Assembly: GCA_004794655.1 (NCBI GenBank)
Contig: SMMW01000523.1
Location: 310,001 to 374,000, forward strand
DNA: 64,000 bases
Origin: Marisa cornuarietis
Taxonomy: Eukaryota; Mollusca; Gastropoda; Architaenioglossa; Ampullariidae
Direction: 5' to 3'
Both the position numbers and the translations under genes were made by a program. The notes under the pieces are model-generated. The model saw nothing but the letters and a program-made list of their open reading frames with translations, was not told where the DNA came from and made no database searches. Positions 22,700 to 35,863 of this stretch are shown in pieces. How positions within the stretch are numbered: the stretch's first letter is position 1; the number at the start of each line of letters is the position of its first letter.

Positions 22700-24887
22700 T
22701 GGGCAACCTATTTAAAAAAATATTTATTCCTTACCATTTGGCACAGTAACAACTTCCGCCTCTTCAAAGATATAGATTTGTTACGATGGGATTATGTCCC
22801 TCGAATGGCATTACTGTAACATATATCTAGTATATGCCTCCACTTCAACCTCTGTCTGCCTTTCTTTTATAATGTTTCTTTTATGTCTTTTGAGGTGTAC
22901 TACTGTCTAAAAGTCGAGTTTTAAGACAGATGAAACGTCTGCTTCTGCCCTCTGTATTATTATTATTTTTTTTATCTCCGTAAACATGTGTTGTCTGCTT
23001 TTGTACAAAATGAACATTTCCACTAACTTGTTAAAATGGACAATACTATTATTGTAGACATCTTTTTTACCATCTCTGCCTCTCACTTAGCTTGAACCTT
23101 GCCCATTGACAAACTAACCACGAGTGCAGCTCTCTCTCACATACACAGTTTTTATCTTGTGTATTTCATGTATTAAACCATCATTCCAAAATCTGCAGTT
23201 TTTAATGACTGCCATTTAGAACTTTATTCAACGTTAAAGAAATGTTATTCCTAACTGTAACTTCTGACAACTCCACCTTGTTTACACATTATTACATATT
23301 GCTCTGTCATCTGATTAATTGTGTAAATTCTTGACATTTATTCCTATTTTTTTTGTTTACTCGGGGTGCTACTCTTAACATGTAAAGCGAGGGGACTCCC
23401 GTGCAAATTTCAAGCTGCAGAAGCTTTTTAAAGGTAATTTTGCTGTTTAAAAAAATTCTTTACACTGTAATTCCTGTAAGAGTGAACATTTATTGATGCA
23501 GGGTACACACAATTATATATTCCACATCCCTTCCAGATCAACAAATATAACTGAACAGCCAAACACAATCTAATGGAAATTATATTTTATTTACTTTAAT
23601 GTTTTCTCCCAGCTAATACATGTACTTTTCTGCAGGTTTCATTCCACTGTAAATAGTTTTTTCTGATGGCCAAAATTTTATCTTTAAACTAGTGGTGAAT
23701 GTGTGGGTGGTAAAATACAACATCCATGTCATCAATGTGTTAGCATCCTGTGCATGTTTCAACCAGTTTTCTAATTGACAGAAACTGACACAATACTGTG
23801 CAATAAACATTCTGCAGGCAAATTACGACTAAATATAAAATCTTTCTTTTTGGTGTATCTCCCAAAATAAAATGGCATGACAATATATAGCTGCAAGAAA
23901 ATGAACTCGCTGAAATTAATCACATGAAGGTTTGGCATTGTTAAGCGTCATAGAAAATGAAGTAATGCAAAAGTTGAAGCCAAAGACCATTTTCATAAAC
24001 ACTTTAAAAATCTAAACAGATTCAAATAAACTTCACTAATGACGTAACAACAAATTTAATCTGAAACAGTTGATCAGGGTTTCAGTCATTAAGTCCTGAA
24101 TAGTCATGAAACAAAAATAAAACAGATAGTATTTCTATGTAAAAGTTCATTTGTATGTTATGAAATGAGCAATGCTCGGTTTAAAAAAAAAGAATAAATA
24201 AAAAACACATTCAAATGTTTGTAAAGATTGGTCAGAATCAAATGCTTCATTAGAAACTTTCTTAATCATATACATGTATTGCAGTACATATAACAATATC
24301 TTACCCTTGTATATATTCAGGTTTGTATTGTCTCTAAAGTTTCATCACATCAAATCGTATTTCTTTATCAGGATCACAGATATATGTTTCAGGACATCAA
24401 TAAGGCACAAGTTCATGTCAACAATATCTTCATGATTGTAAAGTGAGGCATACTTATACTACAACTGGTTTTTTTCTTCTTCATAGTTCTCTTAAATTTG
24501 CACTAGAACCCATGTGCTCCTTTACTCAAACTCAAACTGGTTAGCAAAACCTTTAACAGTTTACTAACTGAATAATTAACTAGTCATTAGTTATTAGACT
24601 ATAATAAGGCATAAACAATTTTGCATGGTTAAAGGGGAAGCATACTCATCCTTAGGAAAGGCAATGATATACCTCAAGGGGTTTACAGATGCATCCCAGA
24701 TACCACAAGGCAGGAGCACTTTTTTCCATTTTCTGATTTCTATTCTTTAGTGTTTTAGTATATTAACTAAAGTGAAATAATTTTGTTGAGCATAGACCTG
24801 GGTAAGAAACACTGAAATTGTACACTCTTGCTTTTGTTTATAAAATGCAATCAAAATTATCTGTACTTCATAAGTTTGACCCCTTTT
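22700..24887. other. Gene-free spacer and 3' flank of the TRIM gene
   Basis: I find no supported gene. The sequence is AT-rich, and the part next to 24888 is expected to hold the TRIM 3' UTR. A 65-residue minus-strand frame at 23613-23810 has no recognisable feature. Confidence 0.5.
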
Positions 24888-26966
24888 CTAATCATATGTG
24901 ACAGGTTTAGGAAGGTCAAAAGTGTAGACATAACCATTTTTCCCACCAATCCATACCCTTGTGCAGGACAAATCAAAAGCGGCAAAGGCTAAGGCACTTG
25001 GAATGAAAACTGGCACATTTAAATCAATCAAACTTACAATGCCAACAACTGAAAACTGCTCACCCAGCAAAGCTATGGAGTATGTGCTCTGGTCCAGTAC
25101 TGCAACAAGACCATCTTTTCCACTTACAGAAACAGGATTAAATCTGCCACTGTGTCCCATGTCAACTAAGCCTTCCCCTCTGTACTCGTACAAAGCTTCA
25201 TGTTCAAAGTTTCTGCTTTCTGTACTTTTATAAAAGATATAAACAACTCTGGGACCACGATCAGCAACAGCAAGAATATCTAACCCAGATATCTGTGAGA
25301 ATGTAAGTGAGCATGGTTTTTGTAAGAGATCTTCATTGTTTATAACCCACCTAAAACTTAATTCAGTAGTGGGAGAAAATATAAGATGTCGTTTTCCAGC
25401 CACTGCTATTCCTATCCTACTTACTGACACACAAGTGGGTGGAAAAGAGGTGGATGTAAACACAGATCCATGAAAATGATCATCATCACCATCAGAATCA
25501 AGACAAATATTTCTAACAATCCGATTAGCAGGACTAGCAATTAGGCCCGTATGTTGATCAAACAATGCACAGTCACAAGCATCTCCTCTTGTGTGGACCT
25601 CTTGCAGTATCTCCCCATGGTCATCCACGAGATCTACCATTGGTGATGCTTGTCCATAACATATCCAGGCTTTATCTGTCATGTCACAAGATGGAATAAT
25701 GTGTTTGATTTCAAGGCGCTTTACAAAAAAATAACTCACAAGTTTAATAATGATATCATGATCAGGTTCAACCTGGGACCTAGCAGTTTGTGAAATCTCC
25801 AAGGTGTTAGTAGTAGCAATCAGACTGTGTTGTTCTTCCTGTGTAGGAAACCCTGTTTCTGCTCTAACATCACTGATTGGTTTGGCAATCATATTTTGGA
25901 TATCACCCTGATCTGACTGATGTGATATTGTATGGTGGTCTCTTATAATGCCATAAACATTTCCTGTAAGTAGCAAGTTGTTGAGAGTTTGCTGAGGCTT
26001 TTCAAAGCAGAAAGTTTTCTTGTCTTTCAAGACTCCTGGGAGCAAGCCATTCATTTCCTGGCATTCTTTGTTGGTCTTCCTGTCTGTTTTCACCATAGTA
26101 ACAATGTCACAAACCTGTGCATCTTCAGCAGCATCATGAATAGCTCTGCCTTTGTGAAGAAGATCATCCAACTCTGCCTTGTGCTTGTCCACCCTTTCAA
26201 GTTCAAGACGCAGCCTTTCGTTTGCACCTTTAAGAAAATCTTCGCAGAGGGTGTCAATGAGCTCATGGGCTGCTTTCCGCTGGTTGCCTACTTCCATTTT
26301 TATCTCAGAAAAACCTGTTATTAGTCCTTCTGCATAGTCACTACAATCCTGTTTGATGACTGATAAATATTGTGTCATCTTTATTGCTTTGTAACGCGCT
26401 TCTCCTAAACTGTTTCGCGCTTCGTGGAAAATATCAACAACAAATCGCAAAGAATGATCTTTATGATTGTTGTTGGCACATACTTTGCAGATCGCTACCA
26501 GACACCTCTCGCAGAATAACTCTCCCTTATGACTAGGCACATGTGAACACGGTTCGCGCACAGTTATACCGTTGCCTACAGCCTTTTTGATCAACATTAG
26601 GTCCAAAGATCCGAGAAGAGCTTCGGGTGAACCTGCAACTGTGGCGTTCTTACCTGTAGATATGACTGTGTTTTGTGAAGGGGTCCGTCGATCTTCTATA
26701 TGGCCACTTCTACGAATGGCATCTATATAAAAGTTAGTCTGAAATTTACATACGCCGCCTGCTGGCACAAACGTTGACTGTCGACAGTTTGGGCATGTAA
26801 ACCGTTGCCCACGACGAGTTGCGACGCCATTCTGATGCACGTAACTGACCAAACATTCGAGACAAAACGTGTGATAACACGGAAGCAATTTTGGCTCCTT
26901 ATATGGCTCAAGGCAAACTGTGCATTCTAGGGGATCTATATCTTTGTTGATGATTCCAGAGGCCAT
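24888..26966 (-). CDS. TRIM-type RING/B-box protein, probable E3 ubiquitin ligase
   Basis: Single-exon protein of 692 residues. A C3HC4 RING finger is at the N-terminus with Cys15, Cys18, Cys30, His32, Cys35, Cys38, Cys58 and Cys61 (CTVCLEPYKEPKLLPCYHTF, then CPNCRQ), the zinc site that binds E2 enzymes. A B-box lies at about 140-171 (CSHVPSHKGELFCERC then CKVCANNNHKDH). A coiled coil follows at about 180-290. The C-terminal 250 residues look like a beta-propeller related to NHL-type TRIM2/3/71 proteins (GLIASPANRIVRN, GLVAVLDQSTYSIALLG, RVWIGGKNGYVYTFDL). I infer ubiquitin-ligase activity from the intact RING; the substrate is unknown. Start choice: the ATG at 26964-26966 places the RING 14 residues in, as is usual. 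Such intronless TRIM genes are strongly expanded in molluscs. Which TRIM subfamily it belongs to is open. Confidence 0.88.
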   Translation of the reverse strand: MASGIINKDIDPLECTVCLEPYKEPKLLPCYHTFCLECLVSYVHQNGVATRRGQRFTCPNCRQSTFVPAGGVCKFQTNFYIDAIRRSGHIEDRRTPSQNTVISTGKNATVAGSPEALLGSLDLMLIKKAVGNGITVREPCSHVPSHKGELFCERCLVAICKVCANNNHKDHSLRFVVDIFHEARNSLGEARYKAIKMTQYLSVIKQDCSDYAEGLITGFSEIKMEVGNQRKAAHELIDTLCEDFLKGANERLRLELERVDKHKAELDDLLHKGRAIHDAAEDAQVCDIVTMVKTDRKTNKECQEMNGLLPGVLKDKKTFCFEKPQQTLNNLLLTGNVYGIIRDHHTISHQSDQGDIQNMIAKPISDVRAETGFPTQEEQHSLIATTNTLEISQTARSQVEPDHDIIIKLVSYFFVKRLEIKHIIPSCDMTDKAWICYGQASPMVDLVDDHGEILQEVHTRGDACDCALFDQHTGLIASPANRIVRNICLDSDGDDDHFHGSVFTSTSFPPTCVSVSRIGIAVAGKRHLIFSPTTELSFRWVINNEDLLQKPCSLTFSQISGLDILAVADRGPRVVYIFYKSTESRNFEHEALYEYRGEGLVDMGHSGRFNPVSVSGKDGLVAVLDQSTYSIALLGEQFSVVGIVSLIDLNVPVFIPSALAFAAFDLSCTRVWIGGKNGYVYTFDLPKPVTYD

Positions 26967-27648
26967 TTTCTAATCGTCAACTTTCATCGATCAAAATAAA
27001 GCGTCGATGTCACCCACGAGCACTCTTACGACTACGCCATTTAGTAGGAAGAGTTGCATCCCGTGATTTCTCGCGACATTGTGAACCGTAACTCGAGCTG
27101 TGAATAACGGAACTGGATTACAACCCATGAAATATACACGTATCCCTGTCATCCAGTTCATAACAGCACACCACGCCACCCCGGTATGTTCAATCAGCTC
27201 ACCACCATCCCCTTGGGATCGAATCTGATACCACCACCTGTTTATGCATTTAACATAGCGTCGTGAGTGCCACCTGATGGATGTGTACCTGAAAGGATCT
27301 TCAGCTGTCGTGCTTTTGGTAGAAAAATTCTACCAACATCAGCAGGAGCTCTTCTGCAACTTCATTGACCAGAGTCTATCACGAAGGACTGTGACATATG
27401 TCATGAAAGGATTCAACATCAGATAGGGTCATATCCACAAGAATTTATCGCACACACAGACAAAGATTTTGACAACATTGGTGTCATCAAAGATGCCCAC
27501 TCTTCCCAATACTATTCTACAGTTTCTTATAAAAAAAAGTAATGGAATAAACCCTCCATGACCACTGTGTACAAACAGAAGTAGAGTATATATGAAGGAA
27601 ACTAACACTGACAAGAGTAAACAGTTGTGGTCAACAACAGTGGAAGCA

Positions 27649-27803
27649 GATACTGAGGCCAACAGAGGAATATACAAGGAGTGGACAGACCTCCTACCAA
27701 ACTAGCTCACCCCACCTTGTAGTGAAGGCCACCTTGAAAAGCAGATTTACCTGCTGCATCCATCCAGTCTCCTGAAGACCAGTGCAGGTCATGGGTCAAA
27801 GGA
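27649..27803 (+). repeat. LINE 3' coding end, copy 1 of a direct repeat
   Basis: About 155 bp starting GATACTGAGGCCAACAGAGG and ending CAGGTCATGGGTCAAAGGA. One frame reads AASSIQSPEDQCRSWVKG, like the closing residues of the LINE family described for 27.3-28.6 kb. A second copy lies about 740 bp downstream. Confidence 0.75.
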
Positions 27804-28385
27804 GACAGTGGAGACAGCAAATCAGAAATCTAATTAAACTAAGTGAATGGAAAATGGCTCAGTTAAAGACTTCAAGTAGATGGGCAGCACCCTGTCCAAA
27901 GCTGGCAACAGAACTCCATATTTATAAAAATTGCAAAAGTAACAGCAGCAGAGACTATACCTTCAACATAATTTGGCACAGCAGCACCATCAAGTTGACT
28001 GTATAATCCAGTCGGTGATCAGTCAATTGTGGGAGAGCACATGGATAGACACAGCCTTTCCTTTGAAAAAGCCCATCAAAGTTCCTGTTGTGGCAGCCAT
28101 ATATGTTTCATACCATCCCTTGTAGCTTTCCCATTCTGTACTAAAGGTATAAAACATGAACTCCCCTTGTTGACTCAGAACACATTAATGTTAGAGCCAT
28201 TCATATGAAACCAATTTTAATATGAATTTCTTACTTAGAGATGACCAAAGACTGTGGTGGGCCTAAAAGAACCCCTTCTGGCAACAATAATATAGTACAT
28301 GCTGGTCTGGTTTGGCCATGTGACCTAGAACAATGGTGTAAATAAAAAAAAAACCTATCTTAATAGAGTACCCTTGAGGGAGGAA

Positions 28386-28568
28386 GATACTGAGGCCAAC
28401 AGAGGAATATATAAGTGAGGCCAACAGAGGAATATATAAGGTGTGGACAGACCTTCTCCTATCAGACCAGCTCTCCCCACATTTTAGTGAAGGCCACCTT
28501 GAAAAACAAATTTAGCTGCTGCATCCATCCAGTTTCCTGAAGACCCGTGCAGGTCATGAGTCAAAGGA
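28386..28568 (+). repeat. LINE 3' coding end, copy 2 of a direct repeat
   Basis: A second copy of the 27649-27803 segment. It differs by an internal tandem duplication of a 24-bp piece (GAGGCCAACAGAGGAATATA and the following AAG) and by scattered substitutions. Confidence 0.75.
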
Positions 28569-28569
28569 C

Positions 28570-31528
28570 TTAGGCTGATTATCCACATGGTTTATGTCTG
28601 TGGATTTTTTATGCCATGGTTTTTATCATTTCTATCTAATATTGACATTTCATCTCAATCTGCTTTAATGCATTTTTGTTTAACATTAGGAAATTTTTAA
28701 TAAAACGAAATTAGGCAAATTTGCAGTTTCTTAGAAAAAGGACATTTGAGTACAAATCTACCAAGGTAACATATAAATATATATAAATAAAAGATCACAT
28801 ACTAAATGTGACTTGTTAAGAATGTATTTGGATGCTTGAATGATATATGCATTGCTGTTATCTACAACACATTATTCCTGTCCACACATAAATAACCAGA
28901 AAAGACAGAAGCAGGTACATTTGGCTATGTGATGTTTTTAATATTAAAATTAAAATGTAATATACATTTTAAAAATTATTTTATGTACATTAATATCGCA
29001 TGCAACTCCCTTTAAGTACTACACATATACAGAGATGAAGAAACAACATTTGAAAACAGTAACTCCACATGTGACTTACACTTTGCAACTGATTACAGAA
29101 TCATGTAATCCACAGTGAATATGTGTGTATGAGAATGTCTTTTAGGATTTTGTTAAAGTTCAAAATATCTTAATTCTTTGTATTGGTCTTCAATGCATAG
29201 GTAGTTAAATTCATGTTTCTTCATTCTTGATTTAATATGGTGGTGTTTGGTTTATTTAAGGGAATGATGATAACGATCTAATCATTATGTTATAAGACAT
29301 TATAAGGTATAAGAAATCATAAGTTACAAGACATTTAGAGGCCAGGGGTATCTTGCAAGGGAATTTAAATATACCTGCAGTGTAGGTCTACAATGCTGGT
29401 TGTGTTAAAATGTGACCATTCACCTTAGGACTGCAGACGTAGTTTATATAGAGTACTACTATGAAGTATAAAATAGAAAATTATATTTATTTCCTGAATA
29501 ATTTTCATTCTTGTTGCCTAATGTATACAAATACTGAATTGAATAAGTCTCTAATAATTCATCAATAATAATTGTATATACAGTAATACAAAATGCATGT
29601 AAAAACTTGTGCACGTCTACATATATACATTTACAAAATTGATTTTTAGAGAAATAAACATAAGTGTATTTAAAATGTCTAATAATATGGCTCACGGATA
29701 ATAAAAAGATCTGCAATGTGTTGCTTATGCAAGGTCTTCACTCTTATATATGCTCATTTGTAAGTTCTTAGACCATTGCATTTATTTATGCCTTCTTAAT
29801 AAAAACAGAAACTCTACAGTCAGTTAATGAAAACATCGATTCAAATGGGAACAATGATAATAAAATCATTGGTATATCTCTTCTCTGTAAGAAATCATTG
29901 TGTTTACAATAATAAATAATGTAAATTAGATTAATTCCTCACTTCTTTGATGCTAAATTACATGTACGTGAAAAAAATTTTAAATTTCAGAAGAGATTTT
30001 TACCTGTTACTAATGGTATTATTTCTCACCTTGCATGTGCAGAAACATCACTAAATCAATGAACTTTCTAATAATAGGGAATAGAATACAAAATAATACA
30101 AAAATCATATAGAACAACAGAAAATAAATACTTTTTAAACTTAAGGTTTCAGTGCATGTACCAAAAACATATTTTCATTAAGAAACTGAAGGCATATGGC
30201 AACATTTACTTTTTAAGCATGTAACTTGGAAGATTAAGGGATTTTTTGTTGTTGTTGACGGTAGGAATGCTTTGGCTCTTGAAGGGTCAAAAGATTTTAT
30301 TCTCAAGTTACTATGCTCAGGGAGGCCACCCAATTCAACATTTATAATGCCATTTAGGAAATAAAATTATCATATTGTCAATAGAATGTGATTAGCATGT
30401 AGAAATCAAATTCACTACAAATAGCTTGCTCTATGAATTTGATGATGATGATGATGATGACAATAATAACGAACGTGTCTGTCCACCCAGTTATATTTTG
30501 AAATCATCCTTATCAGTGTCATCATCATTATTTGGGGGGACAGAATGGTTTATTTAAAAGGCAATGAATTCGATGATCGATGGATGGTGCACTGATTGAT
30601 TATGATGATTTCTGAAAATAATTGGGTGTACAGACAGGCTCATTAAAAAGAAATGAAAACTTAGCTCACAGATGTAAAATATCAATTTAAAAATGTATAA
30701 AAAATTCAGCCTGCCCTGACGTTCTATACAGACAATATAATTTTACAGTTCCTGATAACATCAGAATGTTACTAAATGCCAGGAAAGTATTACTGGGGTG
30801 AGGCTTTTTTCATCAAATAATAAAAAGCCTGCTAATACATTTTTGAGATCTAAATGCAAACTTACAACTATGGAAGAAACGAGAAAAATTTGTCTGTAGA
30901 TACAATTTAGAAAGTTTTAAACACAAGGCTACACCAAATAAAAACTTTGTTTGCAGATTTTAGCCTTTTAAGCTCTTAAAAATAAATAAATATGATATAT
31001 GGATATCATTCATGTTGGTGGGAAATGTAACATAATAGTCTTATCTGCCACACTTACTATGGCAAAGAAAAGTACAGACTTCTCATTTTTATTGGTTTAT
31101 ATATATATATACATATGGAAAAGTGCATTCTCCAGAAATAGTTAAGAAACCACGCTGTTTCAAAGAAATATAAAGTAAAATCCTTGAGTTTGTCTAGCTC
31201 TTTGACAGATAGTTGATAAACTGGTTTCTTTTCAAGCTGGCTTTAATGCTGAACTGTCATTTCAAATACTGACATCTCTACTCTGATTCTACTTTACATA
31301 TTTTAAGCATTGGGTACAAAAGCTAAAGGCTATTAAGTAAATCATTTAAGCTGGCTTAAAAAAATATATGGTATATTGTAATTACTCTCTTTTGTTGAGC
31401 TGAGTTCTTATAGAATACTTGTATACTGAAATTTGATAAGTGAAAGATGAAACCACATGCACAGCAAAACATGTTGCAATCTTGTTTTTGGCAGCAGAAG
31501 TGGCAAATAAGTTTAGGCAGTGGATGAC
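28570..31528. other. Gene-free AT-rich stretch, 3' flank of FAM81
   Basis: I see no coding region or recognisable transposon. The part nearest 31528 probably contains the FAM81 3' UTR. A GAT microsatellite lies at about 30441-30460. Confidence 0.5.
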
Positions 31529-34500
31529 TCAAACCAGAACAATCATTTTACGAATTTGCCCAATTTCTTTCCGCAGCTGATCTTCCAATAGTTTGCGTTT
31601 TCCCTCCATGACAGTCTTCACATTACTAATGCTTTCATGCACTGTGGCAAATCCCTCACGACACTCCCTCTTCAGTCGAACAAGTTCATCTGCATTCTTT
31701 CGGATGTTGGTATCCATTGCTGTTAGCAGCTTGGATTCAATGTGCTGTGTTTAAAAAGTAAGATTTATTCCTTCATTTATTTGTTGCAACGCACTTCCAC
31801 CATAACAGACCATAACAGAAAATCTCCATTCATCTAACTGGTATGGAAGGTAATGTAATTTAACTACATAGAAAGTTTACAAAACTAATCTCTGATATTT
31901 AGTTATTGTTTACATAGATTGTAAAGAAGTGAGTGAGTGAGACAGGATATGTGTGTGTATGAATTTCTGCCACAGTGACATTTCTCATGTTATCTAGTAA
32001 ACTCTTCTTTTTTTTTCACTTGCAGCAAACAGAATAAGCTAAAAATGGCTTACATGCTGGACATGGGTAAGGTGGTTTTGATTGTCTGCCAGTAGCTCTT
32101 CCAGTCTAATGGTTCGAGCCTCAAGATTGTACTGTGTCTCCTCCAATCTTTTTTCCAGTCTTTCCTAAAGGAACAAGATATGTACAAGGTATTCAGTCTC
32201 TTATAAGTTTGGCAAAAGTAAAAAAAAATATATATATATACACATAACACAAAAATGTTTAAAATAAGATACCAAAGCCAAAAAAGTATTCTCCTCACAT
32301 TGCTAACAAAGTATAGACTGCATCACTCACTCTGTCAAAGAACTAATAACCACGTTGCATTACTCATGTCACGAAATACCATTTATACTGTCAATCAGCT
32401 TTTTGTTACAGAAAAGGCACACTGAACAAGCCAGAAAGTGTTTTAGTTTGTAAGCCTCAGATACATGTATAAGTACAATGCACATGGTTTAAAAATATCA
32501 CTGCAAGAGCAGACTTGTTCAAGCTCACTCAGAGAGGGATAAATATAAGCCCATATTTGGCTAGATTACATAATGCCAGAAAAACTCACAATAAGTAAAT
32601 CTTTGCCAGCAGAACTTTTTTCTATGGCAGCCATAATGCGCTGCTCCATACGTTCACGCTCAGCATCTATTGCACCCTGCACAGAAGCCATGGTTGCCTT
32701 CATTTCATCCACTAGTTGTCGAGTCTTAGCATCAATCATGCTCATTTGTGTGTTTGTGTCACCCTCCAGATGCTGAAGTTTCATGCGGCTTTCACCTGAT
32801 GCACGATCCACTTGGTTGTTGACTGCTATCAACTGCACAGATGTTTTTTAATAATCTTCAAAAATAAATACTAAGTACATATTGCAAAACATTATGCTTT
32901 TATAACAAAATTTGTATCGCACTTTGTAAGATTTCCTAAAAAAAAAAAAATTAACATTTAAGGTTATTCTGACCTCTTAAACTTATGACAGTACTATTAT
33001 CAATTATAACTTATTATCTCTGCAAAATTAATTCTGCATAATTATGTTTCCTTAAAAACTTTGAAGGCTGAGTAAAATAAATTTGAAAGTATGAAATATT
33101 ATAGTTACTAACTTCAGAAGAAATTATATTCAAATATTTGTGAGACTGCATGCTGTTTTTTTTTTAACATAGTGTTAATCTCTAAAAATATTTCTATGTT
33201 CAAAAACATGGGCTTAAAATTTATGATTTTGAAGACAATTGTGAAATTGCAGAGCCACACAATTGCAAACTGTTATTTCCTCTTCCACAAATAATATTCA
33301 ACATAAAATCTGAAGACTTTTTTCAACAAATTAAGGTAAGTGTAGCAGCAAAATAGAACAATATCTGTTCAATTTATTAGTACTAAAATTCACCCTTTTT
33401 TTTACTCTAATAACATTCTTTGATATGCTTTTATAGTTTTGTAGAAATGAAGTGGGAAATTTGCATATAATGTTGAGTCAAATTCTTGTTTTAATAAATA
33501 AATATAAATGCTCATTAATTAAGAAAAATAACTGCGAGATGCAAAAATCAACAGTTTATTGACATAAAGAAAAAAAGCTTTACTTGCTGTTCCAAGCCAT
33601 GTATACGATCCATGATGCGATTTGATATCTCCTGCTGCTGTTGATTTAATTGCCGAATTGAGTCAAAACATGAACGCATATCTGTACCAATTTTAGCAAT
33701 AGCCGCATCACATCGAACAATGCGTCCACGGAGGTCTGTGAGTGTTGCCACATGATGCACTTCCAGGTTTTTTACTGCAGAGTTAGTGCTAACATGGGCA
33801 TTATCACGTGACTTGATAGACTCCTCAATTGCCTTTTAAAAGAGATGAAAACACATAACATAGTGCACATATAATATAAACATGTGCAAATGAATTAATG
33901 AGCAATTATGAGCTCTAACATAACAGATAAAAACAGATACCTATTAAATGTCAAGAGAAATGTTTAATGCCAAAAGTAATCACTAGAGTATCAGGTAGCA
34001 ATGTTATGACTGCTTTGGTTATGTGCAAGGGGGAAATGCTGTAAAGGATTGTCTCGCTTGCTTCCCGAAAAAGCCACTTCGACAGGTTTTAAGAAGTCTA
34101 CACATCCTTCAAGAAACGATCAAGCCTTAATATAATATATATATAGATGCTGTTTTGTTACTATGGTCTTTTTTCTGTTTATAATTGAAGAACGTGTATC
34201 TCAAAAAAAATGTCTAGCACTTTACATCAAGGAATTTCACAATTACTTGCAGTTTGTTTTTTTTAAATCATAACTGTCCATAACTGTGAAGGTTAGTCAG
34301 ACTTGAGAAGAAAAAGTCATGATTTCTGACATCAATCTAACTTTCTGTTTAGAAAACTTATGTATTTTATTTTAATCTTTTCCTTCAGTTTCTATGCTGA
34401 CTTACCACAATGTTGCTGTTTAACTGGTTAACAACATTTGTGATGGTACGGATATGCTCCTGGAGAAGAGCTCGAGCCTGCTTTTCTTCACTCCATGTCC

Positions 34501-35863
34501 CATGTGTGAAGTTTAGACTTTCAACGACATCTTCCTTGATTTTAAATGCTTTATCGATCAACGACTGAGTGTTGCGTTCCTGCAACTGATAAGCAATTGC
34601 CATTAATGTTAACTGGAGTGATGGGAGCAATCATAGAAAACCAGCAAAAGCTTTTTATAATTACAGAAGCAGTGAAATATAATCAGGATAAGGAATGGCT
34701 TGCCATACTAAGATAATAATGCATCTTAGGCATCAACAAATAGCAACACTTAAATGCCATTAAAGATATGCTCATTCATGTATGACACATATGATTGTTT
34801 ATTGCTTGATTTATTTCTCAATTTATTCTAGGCTTCATAACATTATTATCAGTGCACTCTTCTTTAGACCAGGTCTACAGTTCAAAGGTTCCTTGGACCA
34901 CTGACTGGAAAACTCCTTCTGCTTATCTGAGTGACCATCTCTGTAAAACCAAGACAATGCTTTTGCAAAAGTAACAGGCCCAGAAGAAAAAAAGTTGTGC
35001 ACTGCAATCTGTACTCTGTTCCTAAAGGTAAAAGTAATGGTCATTCCCTAACCTTTTCAGGTCATTGGGGGGTGAGAGAGACCTCACTTTTCTAGAGGCC
35101 AGCTGTATGTGAGGGCGGTGTCCATCTCCTCTCTCTTGCTGCCTTACCCTCTATGCAGTCAGGTACCCATTCCTGCCAGCTACGTCAACTGGGGGAAGTT
35201 TGCTGCGCTAATTAGGCATTGAACCAGCTAGCTCTCAGTATGGACACCATTACTTTAACCACTCAGCTATCCGCTTTCCCCCAAAAGCTTGGTGAATTGC
35301 TCAGAGCTATATCATGCTTACATTTCACACATGTGCCAAGACAACAACCATAAGGAGGGAGAGGTAGAGAGAGAAGAGAAACAATGAAAGTAGGAGAAAA
35401 AAAAGAGTATGTGTGTGTGTATATATATATATACATGCATGTGGGTGCATACTGTGAATATATTTAAGTGTGTCTATATGGGTGTGTGTGTGTGTGTGCA
35501 CGTATGCAAGCATGCATCAATACACTGTTAGTCTTTTTGTGTGCAGGTGTGCTGCTTTTTCATTCACTTCTTTTGTGAAAGAGATAGCAAATGTCCAAAT
35601 CATATTAATCAGACCAAATATGTGGCTTTAGGGTCTGAATTTATTAGATATACACATACTGAAAGTCTTTCTTCCAGATTCTCAATTCGATGTGGGATAT
35701 CAGACTGCACCACTGGCACCAATTCCTGCACCATTTCCTGCCGCTGTGATAATGGTGGCAGTTGTCTGGGGGTTCCAACAGAAATAGCATTATAGTCATG
35801 GGTGGTATCATAAGGGGCCCGCAGTGTGTACCCTTGACCTTGTGTTCGCCGAACCATACTCAT
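31529..35863 (-). CDS. FAM81: FAM81 family coiled-coil protein (FAM81A/B orthologue)
   Basis: I assembled six coding exons: 35660-35863, 34406-34585, 33584-33832, 32590-32832, 32054-32164 and 31529-31744. All introns are GT-AG and phase 0, and the frame encodes 400 residues. Family features in order: IENLEERL then LIDKAFKIKEDVVESL; LLQEHIRTITNVVNQLNSNI; TNSAVKNLE; LTDLRGRIVRCDAAIAKI; and the C-terminal GFATVHESI with RKLLEDQLRKEIGQI. These match vertebrate FAM81A/B with the same spacing, and the length is close to the roughly 370 residues of FAM81A. The protein is almost entirely helical coiled coil from about residue 50, with no enzymatic motif. The biochemical role of the family is poorly defined. 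A noncoding 5' exon is likely, since the ATG exon is preceded by possible acceptor sites. IQGAP lies head to head upstream. Confidence 0.9.
34860..35040 (-). repeat. Dispersed repeat, copy A
   Basis: A CATCTCTGTAAAACCAAGAC block at about 34935 and its surroundings recur at 38.06 kb (CATCTCTATAAAACCAAGAC). On the minus strand both encode a short SWFYRD peptide block, so this is probably a piece of an unidentified transposon in intron 1 of FAM81. Confidence 0.5.
35050..35282 (-). mobile_element. tRNA-derived SINE
   Basis: Read on the minus strand from 35282, an A-box-like TAGCTGAGTGGTTAAAGTAA is followed about 30 bp later by the B-box GGTTCAATGC, the internal RNA polymerase III promoter pattern of a Ser/Leu-type tRNA. 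A non-tRNA body follows to about 35050. There is no complete cloverleaf, so it is a SINE rather than a tRNA gene. It sits in FAM81 intron 1. Confidence 0.65.

Larger units (their letters stand above)
27290..28568 (+). pseudogene. Decayed LINE (endonuclease-RT type), C-terminal half
   Basis: In broken + strand frames I see ELFCNFIDQ (about 27.35 kb), then VKDFK-MGSTLSKAGNRTP (27.86-27.92 kb), IWHSSTIKLTV (27.97-28.0 kb), VISQLWEST (28.02 kb), LVWFGHVTRTMV (28.3 kb) and KEWTDLL. This order (FKYLGS-LSK, IWR-TI, YGCETW region, WFGHVTR, WTD) is the C-terminal half of a widespread family of LINE reverse transcriptases in invertebrate genomes. Many stops show it is dead. The last part is present twice (see the repeat entries). 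Confidence 0.78.
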
